The translations under genes and the position numbers were made by a program. Of a DNA stretch of 64,000 nucleotides, positions 45,725-59,600 are shown in pieces (the stretch's first letter is position 1; each line of letters opens with the position of its first letter). Source of the DNA: Sclerodactyla briareus (lineage: Eukaryota; Echinodermata; Holothuroidea; Dendrochirotida; Sclerodactylidae). The stretch lies in the NCBI GenBank assembly GCA_026419785.1, contig JAODTK010001065.1, positions 124,001 through 188,000 of the forward strand, given 5' to 3'. Under the pieces are notes generated by a model. It had not been told where the DNA came from, ran no database searches, and worked only from the letters and a program-made list of their open reading frames with translations.

Positions 45725-47485
45725 TCGTTTTCCGGTCGGGCAAAAAATAGCCGTCCCAATATTGAGGTATTACTAAAATACATCCCTTATTAGCTCATGC
45801 ACGATGAGGAATTACTGTTTCAAATTCAGGCAATTGCGCGCGATGAGACCTCAGATGTTTCATTTTCTCTTCATTTTTCTATATCTACAGACTGTTGCCA
45901 TTCCGGAGACCGAGCATAAAACCCCGCAGAACAGGCGTGGACGCAGTGGTGGTGGGAATAATCCAGTGATTGTCTGCTCCTGATAAAATATAATAATGAA
46001 AATGATAAATGGGAATATGAAGTAAGTTTTCGGAGGTTAAAAACGCTGTCCCTAATTAGTTGAGAATATATTGACTTATCACATGTAATGTTTTGTAATC
46101 GCGCGTCCGCTCACTTTTTCCTAGCGAATACAGAGGAGGGTACGGGGGTCCGGCCTCCCCTTTTTTTTTGTTCGGAGCTCTTTGAAACACTAATGTCATT
46201 CGACCAATGATGTGGATGTAAGCTTCTGGCTTCCAGTTTTCCTCCACGCTAGTAAGGCGTGCGAAGAGGCCAATGCTTGAGGCAACTACGAATGCTCTCG
46301 TGAATTTTCAGGGAATAACGAGCCGATTCCAGCCTTTTCCATTTCGATGTGGAAGCACTGGTACAACCCGACAGCATCCCCCCCCCCCCCCCTCTACCAC
46401 CTAAGTGACCAACATAATTTTTTTCAATACAAACGACTGTTCTATTAATCGATCGAATCGATCGTGAGACAAGATGTATATGGAATGCAAAAAAGACAAA
46501 ATGAAACACGTGCTGCTCCCTCATTTTTTTATTATCCGTAAGCATAGTGTCGTGTTCAGTGTCCCATCCCCAGACGGTCCTTACTCGATCGTTAAATTGA
46601 CACCCATGGATTGACTTTTGATCGTAGTTCGACCACTTTACTCTCGATACATCATCTTCTCATCTGTTTGGATACAGTTTCTCAGTGTTCCATTCAATTC
46701 AATCTAAAAACAACCGACATCCGTTTACGCTTTCCCTTACCCTTTGTTCTGACTGCCTCTGGCCTGCGGCTTGATCCTGTACGCAAAGGCGAGGTCGGAG
46801 GGTGGGGGTCAGACCCCTCTGGACCTTGTGACCAACAAATTTCTAACGCAACAGCACATTACTGTTCAGTAGACGTTTTTACACTACCAACAAGCGTTTC
46901 TCAAACACATTTTGCATGCAGCTTCATGTCTTGGGGGCTACATGTGCATCATTGCCAAATAGTAGACGACTAAAAACGAGAGGTCACTTCCCCGGGGTCC
47001 CGACCTCAACCCCCCCCCCCCCCACAACCCCCCCCCCCCCCCTCAGACAAATTTATCTGTACGATACTAGTATCCCCCCAGTACGTGAGTTGTCTGACCC
47101 AGTTCAAGGTCCGTGTTTGGAACAGCCCTTCAGCCCAGGGGTTGTTGACACACCCGTACTGCTGTGTACAGCTTCTGTTTCATTCATCATGGGTTTCTGG
47201 TCTCAATTGATCTCAGTTTACCCCTCGTTGCAGCGTCAAGTAAGTGAATTTTAACACTCGGACCATCTCTCAGCTCCACGCGCTCATAATCTCACAATAT
47301 GATAACTGGCCAACCCAAGGGCAGCCCCGCTCACGGTTGCGCCTGGTCTAGTCACTGGAAGATGTAGATAGATACACGTTCCCAAATAAAGGAGAGCGCG
47401 AATGCTTCTGATCTGCCCGGCGTTTCCCTTTTTTTTTTTCGTTCTTTCTTGTGGCTCTGTGGAAAACTCCCGTGGACAAAGGAGG
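45725..47485. other. No recognisable gene; C runs
   Basis: C runs lie at about 46379-46392 and in two blocks at 47011-47042. Frames of 98-120 residues near 46249-47254 have arbitrary composition. A small palindromic CGATCGAATCGATCG sits near 46449-46463. Confidence 0.4.
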
Positions 47486-47489
47486 AGGG

Positions 47490-47790
47490 CATTTATTGTG
47501 CTTGTCGAGGCATGCCGGCATGGTAATTATGGGCTAACTGCATGAATGGCAAGAACTCATTCCAATTATCCTGGACCTCGTTAGGATATTTAGACAAGGT
47601 GCTGGCAATGTACGACATGGTAACTTCACTATTTCCATTACAAATACTGTAGGTGATATGGTGTTGTGGCCGTTTGTTAGTACATGAGTTTAACAGATCT
47701 CCTTGAAATATTCGGAGAGGCATTAGTAGTCTACCCCTATCTGAATGCTGTATTCTGGGCAGATGCTGTCTGTAGGCCACTCTGTGCACG
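47490..47790 (-). mobile_element. Ty3/gypsy-type LTR element fossil: end of integrase core
   Basis: On the minus strand, wording such as LSKYPNEVQDNWNEFLPFMQLAHNYH resembles the end of the integrase catalytic core in Ty3/gypsy elements, where a Trp/Asp-rich block precedes an L-P-x-x-x-x-A-Y-N block. Only this short part is recognisable. I see no neighbouring reverse transcriptase, Gag or LTR pair. It is a small, broken fossil, and its age cannot be judged without a family consensus. Confidence 0.55.
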
Positions 47791-47799
47791 AATGCCTAA

Positions 47800-49095
47800 G
47801 CAATCTAGCTGCAGCTTCAAATGTCTGACAGCGGCCCTAGCCGCTACGACACACGAGGGCCATACTTTTGCAGTTGGGCGAAACGTGGGCAATAGGCCTA
47901 GAATATCAATACTCGGTTGCCACAGTTTCATTCAATTCTTTCCAGTGTTGTTACTTTTGCCATGTGTTTTCCCCCCATTATGGTGAATCGTGCTAATCCA
48001 CGGGGAGTTGCCTGACACGAAGAACTTATTTTTTCGAATTACAGTTCGTGTTGGTTTATTTGTTGTAACGACGTTTTATTTAGAAAACAACGTCATCTAT
48101 ATGTACAGTTGTTATGACGATTCAGTATAATTACCTCCTCGTCGAATTTACTATCGCCTGAATCGTACATTCAGTGATGCAAAAATGTAAGATTTACACT
48201 CGACTGTCATTTCGCGCTGTAACGTTTCAGACTAACCTGGGTATCCAAAAGTCACCTGCCGCGTTTCAAAAGGGCTATTCCCGTCGTAACATTTGCTTTC
48301 GATTTACTATTTCGTGGCGGGACGTAGGCTACGCAATGGGTTTCTGGCACGTGGGTCAGTGGGCCACGTGGGTCATTTCTTATTTTCTTCCGTTCCAACC
48401 TAAAGTCCTGAAAATGGATGGGTTTTCTTCTTGTGTAACCTGTCTATTCCCCTGCCAGTCTAATATTGTGATGCCTCCGTTGTTAGCGAAGATTTGTTTT
48501 TTGCGGTACTAGATATATTTAAATCATAGCGCATCAGCAAGCTTAATACTTTTCGAACAAGGCGATTTGATGGTTCATTCGGTTTGAACAACCAGGTGAA
48601 GCTGAATGATCGACAGTACCTGATGAGGAGTATTCCGCAGATAACATCCAACAATTTTCAACTGCGGGAACTAGCGCAAGGCTTCCCTACATCCCCGTTA
48701 GTCCATAGTCCGAGTGTGGCCCATGCACACCGTTTCGCAGTTCTACGCCCATCCTGTATCGACGAGCCACACTAGGCACACTAAGGGATACAATAAACCA
48801 CGGGCTCATTGATCCCTCCGCAGCGCCACTGGTTCATGACCTTATATGGACTGTAAATTTGCGTTGACATGGTGTATTCCTTACCTTCTTGTTTACCCCC
48901 TATGAACCTTGCAATTACCTTCATGTAGGTTCGGACTAACACAGTTCACATTCACCGAGGTTCAGTTCGTCAAATCCGCAAAGGTGTAAAACGCAAAAAC
49001 AAATTTGACCTCTGTTGAACCTTGAAATCAACCGTCATGGTTTCTTTGGACCAGCTTTTGTACCCACCCACCATGTTTCGTGAGTGGGTGTTTCG
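47800..49095. other. No recognisable gene
   Basis: Frames of 63-112 residues without motifs. The stretch follows the LTR-element fossil and may contain more of it, but nothing is legible. Confidence 0.4.
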
Positions 49096-49099
49096 TTCG

Positions 49100-49475
49100 G
49101 GAGGAGGAATTAACTCATTCGATAGAGCTCATAGTGCAAAACCATTGGTTTTGCAAGTTCGGAGCCATTGGAAGCTGACGACTGTCCAGCCATGCTGTTA
49201 GACAAGGCATGGCGCCAAGGGGCATGGGGGAACATGTAGAGTATGAGCGCCGTATGTTACTGCTTATATTGGCCAGTCACCCAGAGGCCACGACGAACTT
49301 GAGTGAATGGTGCGTCGGAAGATAACGAGCAAGAGGTGCGTTCTGTATCTGTATGTTACGGGCGTGACAAGCCACTGATGATCAGGGGTATAATATCTGT
49401 AAGCGCTTTGAGCAAGTCTGCGACATGGAAAAGCGCTACTGCAAGACGATATATTACATATAATATATAATCGGA
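49100..49475 (+). repeat. Probable SINE: tRNA-like head and CR1-like 3' tail
   Basis: Near 49111, TTAACTCATTCGATAGAGCTC resembles box A of a tRNA (TAGCTCAGTCGGTAGAGC). Near 49153, GCAAGTTCGGAGCC resembles box B. At 49401-49438 the tail reads AAGCGCTTTGAG...GGAAAAGCGCTA, the form of 3' end used by many CR1/L2-group LINEs and by SINEs that borrow their machinery. An AT-rich end follows. The minus-strand LINE at 61.7-63.3 kb ends in a similar tail. The central ~220 bp has no match that I recognise. Target duplications could not be identified with certainty. Confidence 0.5.
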
Positions 49476-49479
49476 CTAT

Positions 49480-52400
49480 TCTGTATTTTCGTGTAAAAAG
49501 AGGGCAGCAGACATGCAGCGAGCCCTTTTTCGAACTCATTCGAAATGTTTACTAGGGCGGACCTGTCTACAAGTTCCATAAAATCAATGAGAGTTATTTC
49601 ACTAACGCCTAAAAGTTTCCGGCGACGGCAGCGGCTGCACCCCCAGACCATGAACATCTCCGCACACTTTAAACGTATTGCGGAGATAGAATTGGAGAGG
49701 TCACCTTCGAGGAATATCTACGGCATAGTACAGCGTTAGTAACCTGCAGGCGCCTCCTTGGTTGGAATCTCATTGTAATGTCAATTCTGACTTTACCTGA
49801 CTGTCTGCATGTTCGAGGCTGACGACAAGCATCGTTCCCTTCCTTTTTCTTCTCAATTTTCCATTTTTAAAAAAAGATTTTTCTGCTATATGAGAGGTTG
49901 TCATATATCCCATGATAACCATTATAAATAACGTTTCCATCTTGTATTCCGCCCATTTTTGCTGTTATACTCACGAGGCATAATGTCAAAACGTTACAGT
50001 CACGATAACCAACAACACGCGTGTGGGTATGGGACTTCCTCCCCCCCATGGTCGCGTCCCAATTTTAGGAGAGATTGGTGGTCAAGTAGCGTCATGGGTC
50101 ATCGTGTGGTTTGTCTTCTCTCCTCCGCAATGTGTTTTCCGACACAGGAATCAAGAAGTCCATCCCAGAATGATAATCGGTGTTAGGTTCCTACCTACAC
50201 GATATACTGGTATCGATAACGTTTTTGCCTTGGCACAATGCTTGACCTGAATACATCCTGAAAAGGGCAATTTTTATTTTATTCGCGTGTAAATATGTCC
50301 TTGTCGTTCGGGAAATGTCACCCTATGGGCTTAGATGATATGTGGAGACCATTCCATGGTCTGCAACAGAAATGTCAGCACAGTTAATCTACCCACCCAA
50401 TAGGCGAGATATACCAACATTCGCTGAACTGGGAACGAAATTCCTTAATATGGAAGAACTCTCGCCTCTTTCCGAAAGTCTGTACACATGGGACCATGGA
50501 TAACGTTGACAGGTACGTATAATACTTATTGGCAATCGTGCTAGAATCTGATAAGTCATTGAATTCTATGTGAAATCCGTGATTCGCTCACTCGGATTGT
50601 TCCACTTATGCTACATAATTCCTTACTCGCGGGATTGAGGTATGAAACCACATGTGGAAAGCTTTTATGTTCAGGAGTAGTAATCACTCCTGCTCTCGTA
50701 CCCAACACCTCCCATTCCCTTCGCCAGACACAGCTGGTAAGACTTGTTTGTTGGACGTGGTGAGCCATGATTCCTGGGGAATCCGTGGGTACAAATCTCT
50801 TCTGGCTGTCTTCCACTCAAATAGCCATCTGGTTTCCGGTCGCTATGGGTTCTCTGAGGCCCTCGTTGGCTGGTCGGGTCGAACCTCTTCCAAGGAGTCG
50901 CTTATAATAAAGAAGCCACAGCCCCGAGACCCCTGGGCCCCAACCATAGGAGGGATATACCCCTCCTCTGGCGATGCTCCCTGACTTTTAGCATTTTCAC
51001 CCCAGATTCTGGTCAAAAAAAGGCCTATCATCCTTCCCTCCTTCCCACATGTTTCACATGGATGTACCCCACTGGCGAGGACCATAGCTTCTCTTCTCCT
51101 TCCCTCTTCCTGCCAAATGGGCAGCCCAGAGAACTGGTCGAGACGGTAAAGAGGGCACGATAACGAGAGTACGAGGAGGTAAAATGCGGAAGTTGTATTT
51201 AGGCATTAACCTTAGGATTACTAGCACCCTCTACCACGTGTTCCATTCATCTCGTTGAGTTCGATTCTGGTTTCGGTAACAGAGATTGCGCGCGAGGTCA
51301 AAGGCGAGAGATGAGAAAGATCAACGAAATAAGGTGTAGCATACGTCAATTTATCCCGCACGGTCCCTAATCTCTGACCTAAACAGTACTATTCGCTCTT
51401 CACTCCTTTCTCACGCAATTTCAATCTTAATCTCTGTCCTAATCTCAATTTCAATGACGACTGCATGAGTATACATAGATATCTACACAACACATTCGTA
51501 TTCGCAGGCAGGGTAAGGATATATCGGATTCCGTGGAACCCCTACGCAGCAACAAGTTACAATAAGGTTGACTCATCGTGACCCAATGCGGCCTCGCTGC
51601 GTGGAATCCGGACGCCTCAGGTTTATATTAAGCGTTCATAGAGCCATCATCGCGGACGTTCGTGGACCCGTTTTATCCATATACATTGTTTACAAACTTA
51701 CATCATTTGCATATATCAGATGATATTGTAAGATCATTATTGTCTCTTGAATAGTACAGTTGGCCCGTTACATGACGTCAACGCAAAAAAAAATCGTTCG
51801 TGTCGCGGTACATTGGCTCGTCTTACATTGACACATCAATTGTGACGATACCGCGTATCGATATGGAATTGCTCTGGGACGATTTTTTCGATGTGCCGTC
51901 ATAAAAAGTCGCCGTCGCTGTTTTTCGCCAGTGGCTACCAGACGACAATGCCATTTTCAACTGTTCTCTGTTTCGGTGACTGGTCTTCAAGGAAATCACA
52001 CAATGTATGAGTGCCATGATGGAAGTTGAATTTCACATGATTGCATCTAGATGCAATTCAGTTGGTAAGTGCCCATTGAAATAGGCCACATTGGTATATG
52101 AGTCATTTTTACGTCTACTGGCCAACCAGAATCCTTCGTCATATTCTATCTACTACCATTCTAAAGGTACTAGTTTGTCTATGTGAATCAGCGTATAACT
52201 AAAAGCAGGCGATCTTAAATAGTCCCCTTTCACACTGGTTGTGTACTATCCCAACTGGGCTTCTCCGGGTGTTCAGAGGTATCTTTCAGTCTTTCAAGCG
52301 TATTGCTGAAGTGGGCTGGTTGCCAGTCCACTCTCCTATAGTACACTTGGCAGTAACTGTATTAGCATAACGGTACCACTTCAAGATCCTTACAACCTAA

Positions 52401-53245
52401 ATTCAAACCATTTATACTTTCAAGCTGGTACCGATCCCACAACCTGAAAATTATGCGAGCCTCGATATCGATAATGTGAGTGATATTATTGACAGAAATG
52501 TATGTCCCCTTTTCCACAGCCATCCGTAATATATATGCCTCGTTGGCGATGACACGGTGGTGGCGTTGGACGGAAAAATTCCAGTGCAAAATCCACCATA
52601 TGAGTTGATATTTAAGCGGCCTACCAAAAAACACTAAGCAGGAAATAACAAATGGCAGCATTGACTACTGGAAATTTTATGTGCATTGGGGACATTTTAT
52701 GAAAAAAAGTTTTCGATATGAACATTTTTCTGTGGGACACCATTTTTACGACTTATTTTCCTACAAATCCGATACAATCATGTCTTCTTATTCGGTGGTT
52801 TGTTTGATACTCCACATTTTGTTCAGGGGTGGAAGAAAATAAATAAACAGTATTAAGGCTAAATAGTGTTAAATCAATTAACGAATTAACAAAATAACAA
52901 GGGAATACTAATATCCCGATACAACTATACGAAAACCCCGGAAACCACATCCAGAAATTGTCCAAAGTCCAATGATCAGCAAATCGATTTCTTTCAAACT
53001 AGCACAGGTAGACAGTGAAGGGAATATGCCTAATTTACTTAATCGAACTCGAATTTCGAAAATCTATAGAGAGAGATTGTAAAGGCTGTTTGTAGACTGA
53101 TGTATGACAATAGTCTGAGAAGGAGTGTGAAAAGAGTATTCCATAGAAATTAAGAAGAGTATCTTCATCATCTCGGTGAACAATTTTGTAGTTCTAAAAT
53201 GTGGGTACCAACTACGTTGTTACGGGTTTTCAAAGTACATGTTTA
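49480..53245. other. Long stretch without a recognisable gene
   Basis: Frames up to 110 residues (for example 50652-50984 and 52362-52661) show no domain motifs. I see no tRNA, tandem array or LINE block. An A run lies near 51784-51792. Confidence 0.4.
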
Positions 53246-53249
53246 TTGC

Positions 53250-53530
53250 TCCCTTGAACTTTGTTCAAGGAGAGGGGAACATAGTGCGTCACTTTGTCTG
53301 TGTGTCTGGGTGTCTGTCTGTCTGTCCGTCCGTCTTGTCTGTCTGTCTGTCTGTCTGGTCCATATGTGCGGTTAGATAGCTCCTGAACCGTGGGCAGCCA
53401 TCGTGGCGGAACCTTTTTGTGGAGGTCGGCGGTGAAGAGTTGTCGATGTGCATCCACTTTTCGTCCCGAAAGACCATTACTCCTTTGCATACATTTGATT
53501 TATCATGAAAATTGGTCCAGAAGCTTTTCA
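53250..53530. repeat. (CTGT)n microsatellite with a flanking unique-looking block
   Basis: CTGT/CCGT repeats span about 53290-53360. They are followed by GCTCCTGAACCGTGGGCAGCC and ATCGTGGCGGAACCTTTTTGTGGAGG, which looks like ordered repeat sequence, not random DNA. I cannot name the family. Confidence 0.5.
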
Positions 53531-53739
53531 CAAATATCTCTGATCGGTAGATGTATTGGTGATGACGTTCGGAGTATTAACAACTATGAGGTGTACACAA
53601 ACTGATAGATTCCTGGCATGATATATGCTGATTACGTAGTTTAATTTGATTAAATCTGCGATATTTTTGAAGGTCGTTGAATTTGGAAAACTAAATTTTA
53701 CAGTAGGGACGAGGGGACCAAAGGTCATTTCAATGTTAC

Positions 53740-54430
53740 TTAAATTCGCATATACCTAGTCTAATTTGCATGATTTATGCAGATTTTAAAGTTGGTTGAA
53801 CCTCCTTCATCCTGATGAATTTAACAACATGTAAAGGTCACTTAAGGTCATTTATATTGTGAATAATTTGCCTAAATCATCCAATTCCTTCGAAGTGTTG
53901 TTAAATGGCCAAATACAATGGAATGATTGCAATTAGGGTGCTCGTAGAGATTTGTCATGGTAAATTGGGGGTTCAGTGGATCAAACAACCTTTAAAGCGA
54001 GTCAAAAGGTCAAAGGTCACGTCTTAACGGAAATTTGTTATTTTAAGGAGTTACAGGCCGAAGGAATAAAAACCGTCAATTGTTGGAAATGTGCATAGGC
54101 TCTGTGTGCTCATAACGAACCAACTCCTCGCTTCGATCTGACAACTGGTCTTCAAGTACAAGGGGCCAAAGGTCGATTTGGTACCTTTTGGGCGATAGCA
54201 TATGGCTTGTGTATCTTATTTACATATGCTTCTGGGCTTGGTGCATCACATCGAAGCGAGCATTTTCATAAAAACCGTCATGTCATCAAGGTCATTCAGG
54301 GTCCACCTATGGAAAAAACGCTACATAATAGCATTTTCGCATTTTCTCCAACAAAACCCCAAAAACTGTATGCGATATGCTGCTATGTTTATGCAGTGCT
54401 CATTATCGAGGAATCTTTTCATTGGAACTG
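53740..54430. repeat. GGTCA-rich repeat region
   Basis: AAAGGTCACTTAAGGTCATT (53834), AAAAGGTCAAAGGTCAC (54003), GGGCCAAAGGTCGATT (54161) and AAGGTCATTCAGGGTCC (54288) recur at 120-170 bp spacing. The surrounding words (TTTGCATGATTTATGCAG and similar) suggest an old tandem or dispersed family. Two overlapping plus-strand frames of 81 and 77 residues at 54202-54447 are probably chance. Confidence 0.4.
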
Positions 54431-54449
54431 TAGGTCATGAAGACTAACA

Positions 54450-55735
54450 ATCAGATGTTCATTAAATTCTAATTGCTTAATCCAAAGATTTCTCTCATCC
54501 CTCTACAATGAAACTTCAGCCTTCAGCTCCAGCCTTCCCCCAAAATGTCAACATGAATCGCGTCACTGGAGTTTATGCAGTGTGTATAAATTGCTCATTC
54601 ATGCAAATGGTTTCAAGTTTTTGTTTGAAATTCCCCATGAAATGTGTTAAGTGTGGCCCCTGAGAGTTGAATATTGGTGTCAATTTGCATAATCAGGCAA
54701 TCTTAGCACATTTCCCGAACACTACTACTTCTCATACTCTTTAGTAACATTGTCAACAATCAAACCTTACGAATTTGAAATTGATCACTGCTTAGTAGGG
54801 TGTTTCAATGCTAATAACCAAATTCTATAGTCAACACTTAATGCCCTTGTAATTGTTGCATGTGACTATTAGATAGAAACACCTGATCGTCGCACAACCA
54901 GGCGAGACACTGGGGGCGATCAGCCTTTGAGTTATTTCGTTTTTCAGGGGCCTGCGGTTCCCCCTCTGATGTCACGAAGGAAGTTGCGCAATAGCGGATT
55001 CCAGCCATAAAGGCCCGGGCTTAGATCAGGCAAACCTCTGGAGTCCAGGTCATCTATATATGACCTTTGTGCTATAAGACGGCGCTGGGTTATTGCCTTC
55101 ACGTACTGGTATTTATATACGGAGTGATGCAATAGCCATTATGCCCGATTTTTCATTTCAAGTGGTGTTTTATGGATAGAGGGTGATATTTTAATGAGCC
55201 CTGCATCCAGACTGATGGCCTATCTAGGTATCAGTCGTGACGAACGTCTTGTGAAAGCCTGAAAATGTGCGACGCTAAATTGACTGTCAAGTATTGTTGC
55301 TTTGTAGTAATAATAATTAGGCTCTGAAGATTATTATTCTATCTTATTATTGGAGAAAAATCCATTCCACATAACTGATTCTCAGTTTGAATGACGTGAG
55401 AATGAGAACTCACTACTACTAAAATGTGTTTTCGTGATCAAAAGAGGGGCGAGAAGAAGCCAAACTCACGATTCCTTGGCTCTTTGCTGTTCGTTGACCT
55501 CAGTAACCTTTCACACCTAACCCTGTAACGCATTATAGAGAGCTCAATATACCAAGTGTGAGCGTGATCCATCCAGATGGGGCCGATTCATCGTGTTTCA
55601 CATGGCCAAACGAGTCAAAATATCATCTTCACAATGTTCGATATTTATTACCACGAACCCCTGATCTACTCTAAAATCAACAGGGTTCTTGTGTCTGAGC
55701 TATATATTCACAAGAGAACGGGTATAACACACTGT
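54450..55735. other. No recognisable gene
   Basis: Only short frames. Words such as ATTATAGAGAGCTCAATATACCAAGTGTGAG near 55532 recall the monomer start of the array at 45.29-45.72 kb, so a stray monomer of that repeat may lie around 55530-55690. Confidence 0.35.
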
Positions 55736-55738
55736 ACA

Positions 55739-56663
55739 CAGTGGTGATCACCCGACTTTTAAAACTGGGGGGCACAAGGGGGCTAGACATTTTGGTGCGG
55801 GCCACAAGAAAATCTATAGCGATCGCCACCTTCGGTTGGCGCGGAGCGTACCCGAAAATTTTAGGCTACATGTCCAAGCCTCAAATCTGGGGCATTTTGT
55901 ATCACCAATTTCTGTAATCGGTGGAAAAATGTTTAACATGTCAGACCTTCACGTCCTAATCGCTGCCCCGACCTTTTGGCCAGACTGTTCAATAAGTTTG
56001 CTCCACACTACACGGTTCACCATGCGCGCAATGCGCGCAATGTTCCCCTGGGTTTTCCCCCCACATCGGAAAACAGGTTCTCACCAGGACATTTAGCTAT
56101 CTTGGCTCTCTACTGTCCCAACCATGATATGACAACATATCAGTTACCTGGAGACAACATGTGTTGAGAATCGAAGCAGTCCTGATAGCATAAGCTACTG
56201 AGTTGCAAATCACGCTTGGTCCGAAGGAGGAGAACGCCACCGGAGGCTATAGGGTTTAGTAATAAAACAGAGTTGATTGTAAGTTTTCGTTCGAGTCAAT
56301 GAGTATTTGTTGTATATTTTCCAGTATTTCACTCACAGATCTTAATGAGTGATGGGTTAATGAAGATTCATAGAGTACTGTGCGGAGATGACGGAAAGCG
56401 ACGGGACCATTCCCACCACCACTGGTACACACGCACAAAGCGCGAAAAATTTCACTTTTCCATCGCATTCGAGCGAATTTGGCGTCAATAACTGCTTTTC
56501 TGTGTGATATTTTTTGCTGTGTTCTGCAGAATCTTTCAAACTGTTAGTCGAAACTGCACTAAGAAAAAAGAAATTCTTCGAATCCAATCTCAATTGGGGG
56601 GCAAACGGGGGCACAAGTTTCGAGGGGGCACGTGCCCCTGCCCCCCCTTGGCGACGGCCACTG
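55739..56663. mobile_element. Possible non-autonomous hAT-like DNA transposon
   Basis: The left edge starts CAGTGG and soon reads GGGGGGCACAAGGGGGC. The right edge, on the other strand, starts CAGTGG and soon reads GGGGGGGCAGGGGCACGTGCC. Short CAGTGG ends followed by G-rich sequence are typical of hAT elements in invertebrates. Inverted identity beyond the six end bases is weak, the eight-base target duplication expected of hAT is not seen, and no transposase frame lies inside. It may instead be two unrelated ends. Confidence 0.25.
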
Positions 56664-56669
56664 AGTTTA

Positions 56670-59600
56670 GTGAGCACGTCTATTTAAAGATGGCTGTCGG
56701 AAACCGGGAAGGTTTGACCGACCCTATATACAAACAGTGTGGTCAACAAATATTCCAGCTTGCTTTCACTGATCGAAATTGGCTATAATAAAGTCCTGTT
56801 ACTTGTCATTATTTTTGTCGGTGTAGTCACCACTATTTTGAGTGGCTGTTATCTACATTTTTGCAACGGAAGTGAAGAAATTTAACAACTGCTGTTCGCC
56901 TTTTGCAGGTATATAATCTTCTCATTTCCTTTGCGACTACCCTCATTATGTCTTCACAATGGACGGAAAAACTAGTATAAGGAAGGGTAAACTCACATAC
57001 CGGTAATGCATTATATATTGCCTGGACCGTCGACCATCCAATAGAGAATGAAAACATGAGTACATTGATGGGATAACTTTCGTATTTTGTTTTCGTTTTT
57101 TTTATTTTGTACCATTCGCCATTGTGTCGCTTTCCATTTGAGAGGAGTTATCATTGCAGTTGATCACTCCGGTATACACAAAACGGTCCGTGAAACAGAA
57201 TGACCGCCAGGAGGAGGCCTGTTGCATAATTTTCTTGGAATAATACATCGTGATTGGAATTACATTACTTCGTGGAATGAGAGGAGAATTGAGGTGTCTT
57301 TCGGGGTGTCCTACGTAATCTCCACGCGAAAGCAAAAGGTAGGAAAATTGAATAACGTTACACGAGTGTGGGTCATTCTTGTGTCCTATCAAATAAACCA
57401 ATATATTAGGAAAGACCGAGAGGCATGCTGACATGATAACCCTACAATTTGCTGGCTTAAGTGAACCTCGTCCTATAGAAGTGCGTTCCATAGAAGTTGC
57501 GGAGCTCTATCGACCAAGCTATCCTCCCCCCCCCCCCCCACCTCTCCCTCTCTTGAGGTGTGTCGGTATATGAAAAGAAGCCAGTTTACTCCATCAATGT
57601 TGGTTTTTCGTAAGGTGACATCTACACCGCCATATCCCTCCCATGCCTGATTGACCGAGTGTGTCATAGGCGGTCTTTTGGTCGAATTGTTACGGATACC
57701 TCACCCCAGTTCATACTATGCTGCTATCACTGATGGGCTGGGAAAGAACTAGCCTTTCGGTAAATGTAAATTAATCTTTATATTTGAACCTTCCTTCCGT
57801 ATATCTCAGTGAGTAATTGTCCAAAGGTGGTGAGAATTCTTTTTGCCATTTTGTGGAGGCAGCCAACGTATCCTTACAGTTAAATTGGATGAAGATTGGT
57901 CTTGTTATTACTAAACAATGCTACACATAAAGGCTGAAATTAATAAAATGCTTCTCCGCCACATCTTGAACGAGTTTGGTCATAATGTAAACATTGCTAT
58001 GACCAACTCGCCCAAGCATCTCGGGTGTAATGCCACAGACCGCGAGAGCTCTAACCCTGTTTTCAACTGCCCCATGCCTCCCGATTTCTTCTGATAGTAT
58101 GCATGTCTACCCGCGGCTCAGCCACGATGATTGCATCCATTCGAATTCACATGCAGGCGTGGGCTTAGCCTTGTACAAATCCTCCACATACCCAGCCCAA
58201 CGTGACCCTCACATCAGATTCTCGGTCAAAAACGCCCCACGTCTTAACAGCTGGCACCGCACCACTCGTAGTATCACCTTCCCGGCTCTCACCGAGTCGC
58301 CCTGGACTCCGCCCTCACGGTCATCGAGTGCCCTCTGGCTTAACGTCTGCTTTCCTTCCCTTTTACTATCTTTATTTTACACTCTTTTAAAGTGGGGGAA
58401 CCTTCCCCCCTAAAATTTTGACCGAATGAAATTTGAAAATTAACATCAACAGCGACACTTAAACTATCTCGGAACATGATGGAATATAGATAATAGATAT
58501 CATTATAACACGGGCGGAATCAAATGTGAAACTATCTCCTATTCAACAAATGTTGCCGTACCGAACCCGTCGCCGCCTGGTCCGCGATATTTGCGCTTGT
58601 ACGAAATCTGTAATCGAATGGGAATATTGACCTCCGCGTAGTGAAAATGTGAAAAAAAAGACTCAGTGGTATCACTGTACCAAACCATATTGTCCGAACG
58701 AACATTCGAACATAATTCCCGCTGTCCCCCTCGGCCGACTGACTGTAATGCTAGTCTCTTGGACTAGGCTACTAGATTATTCAAGATGGACAATAATCCA
58801 AATCCCCGCTGTATGTACATGGCCGCAATACTCGACTACAGTGGGACATTTGAAAAAGTTTAGTCCTTAAATTGAAAATAGAAAAGTGATGTTTGCATTT
58901 TTGTTCAGCTTTTTCATGAACATGAAGGAAACCCCAGATTGACCTTCTGTCAATGACTTATCATTCACTATCTTGTAGAAATGGCTCTTACGTACTTTCA
59001 AACCAGGCGATCGCCAAAGAGTATCTCGCCTGGTTGCACGAACGGTGGTTTCTATTATTCACTACACTGCACACGATACACAACCAACTAGTTCATGCAG
59101 ACCATCGTCATGTCAAACGAACATTTTCATATTTTTTATACATATTTTTACATATACACACCAAAATTCCTGAAAAAACTCTAAAAACTGACCAATAGTT
59201 TGACTTCTTATTACAGAACCCTTAATTGTTTTTTTCTTCTTCGTGCCCCCCCCCCTTACTCTTCTCTCTATAAAAAATTGAATAGTTTTATATAATGCTC
59301 AGTCAACTCACTTTTTTTTACACTACCCAAATCCAACTTGAAATGTTCTAAATCCCCTTAGCAGGCCGGGCTCTTGGCCTTTTAGAATCATTTCTTTCAT
59401 TGTTCATTGCCTTTAATTTTCCAACAGCCAGGACATGCCATCCCCCTCCCCCCCCCCCCAACCCCACAACACACAACCAACAAACTATCCCCATGCCGCA
59501 GTCACATATGTCCAAATATATCTAGGAAACCTCCACATTTTGTCCGCCATTCCCCGGGCAGAAGAGAGGAAGAAAATTTACACAGTCTTTTTGAAGGTAT

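Noticed and set aside
57102-57491. 129-residue minus-strand open frame
   Set aside because: No recognisable domain, no splice sites that would place it in a gene, arbitrary composition.
58030-58413. 127-residue plus-strand open frame
   Set aside because: Ser/Pro/Leu-rich, no motif, no supporting context.
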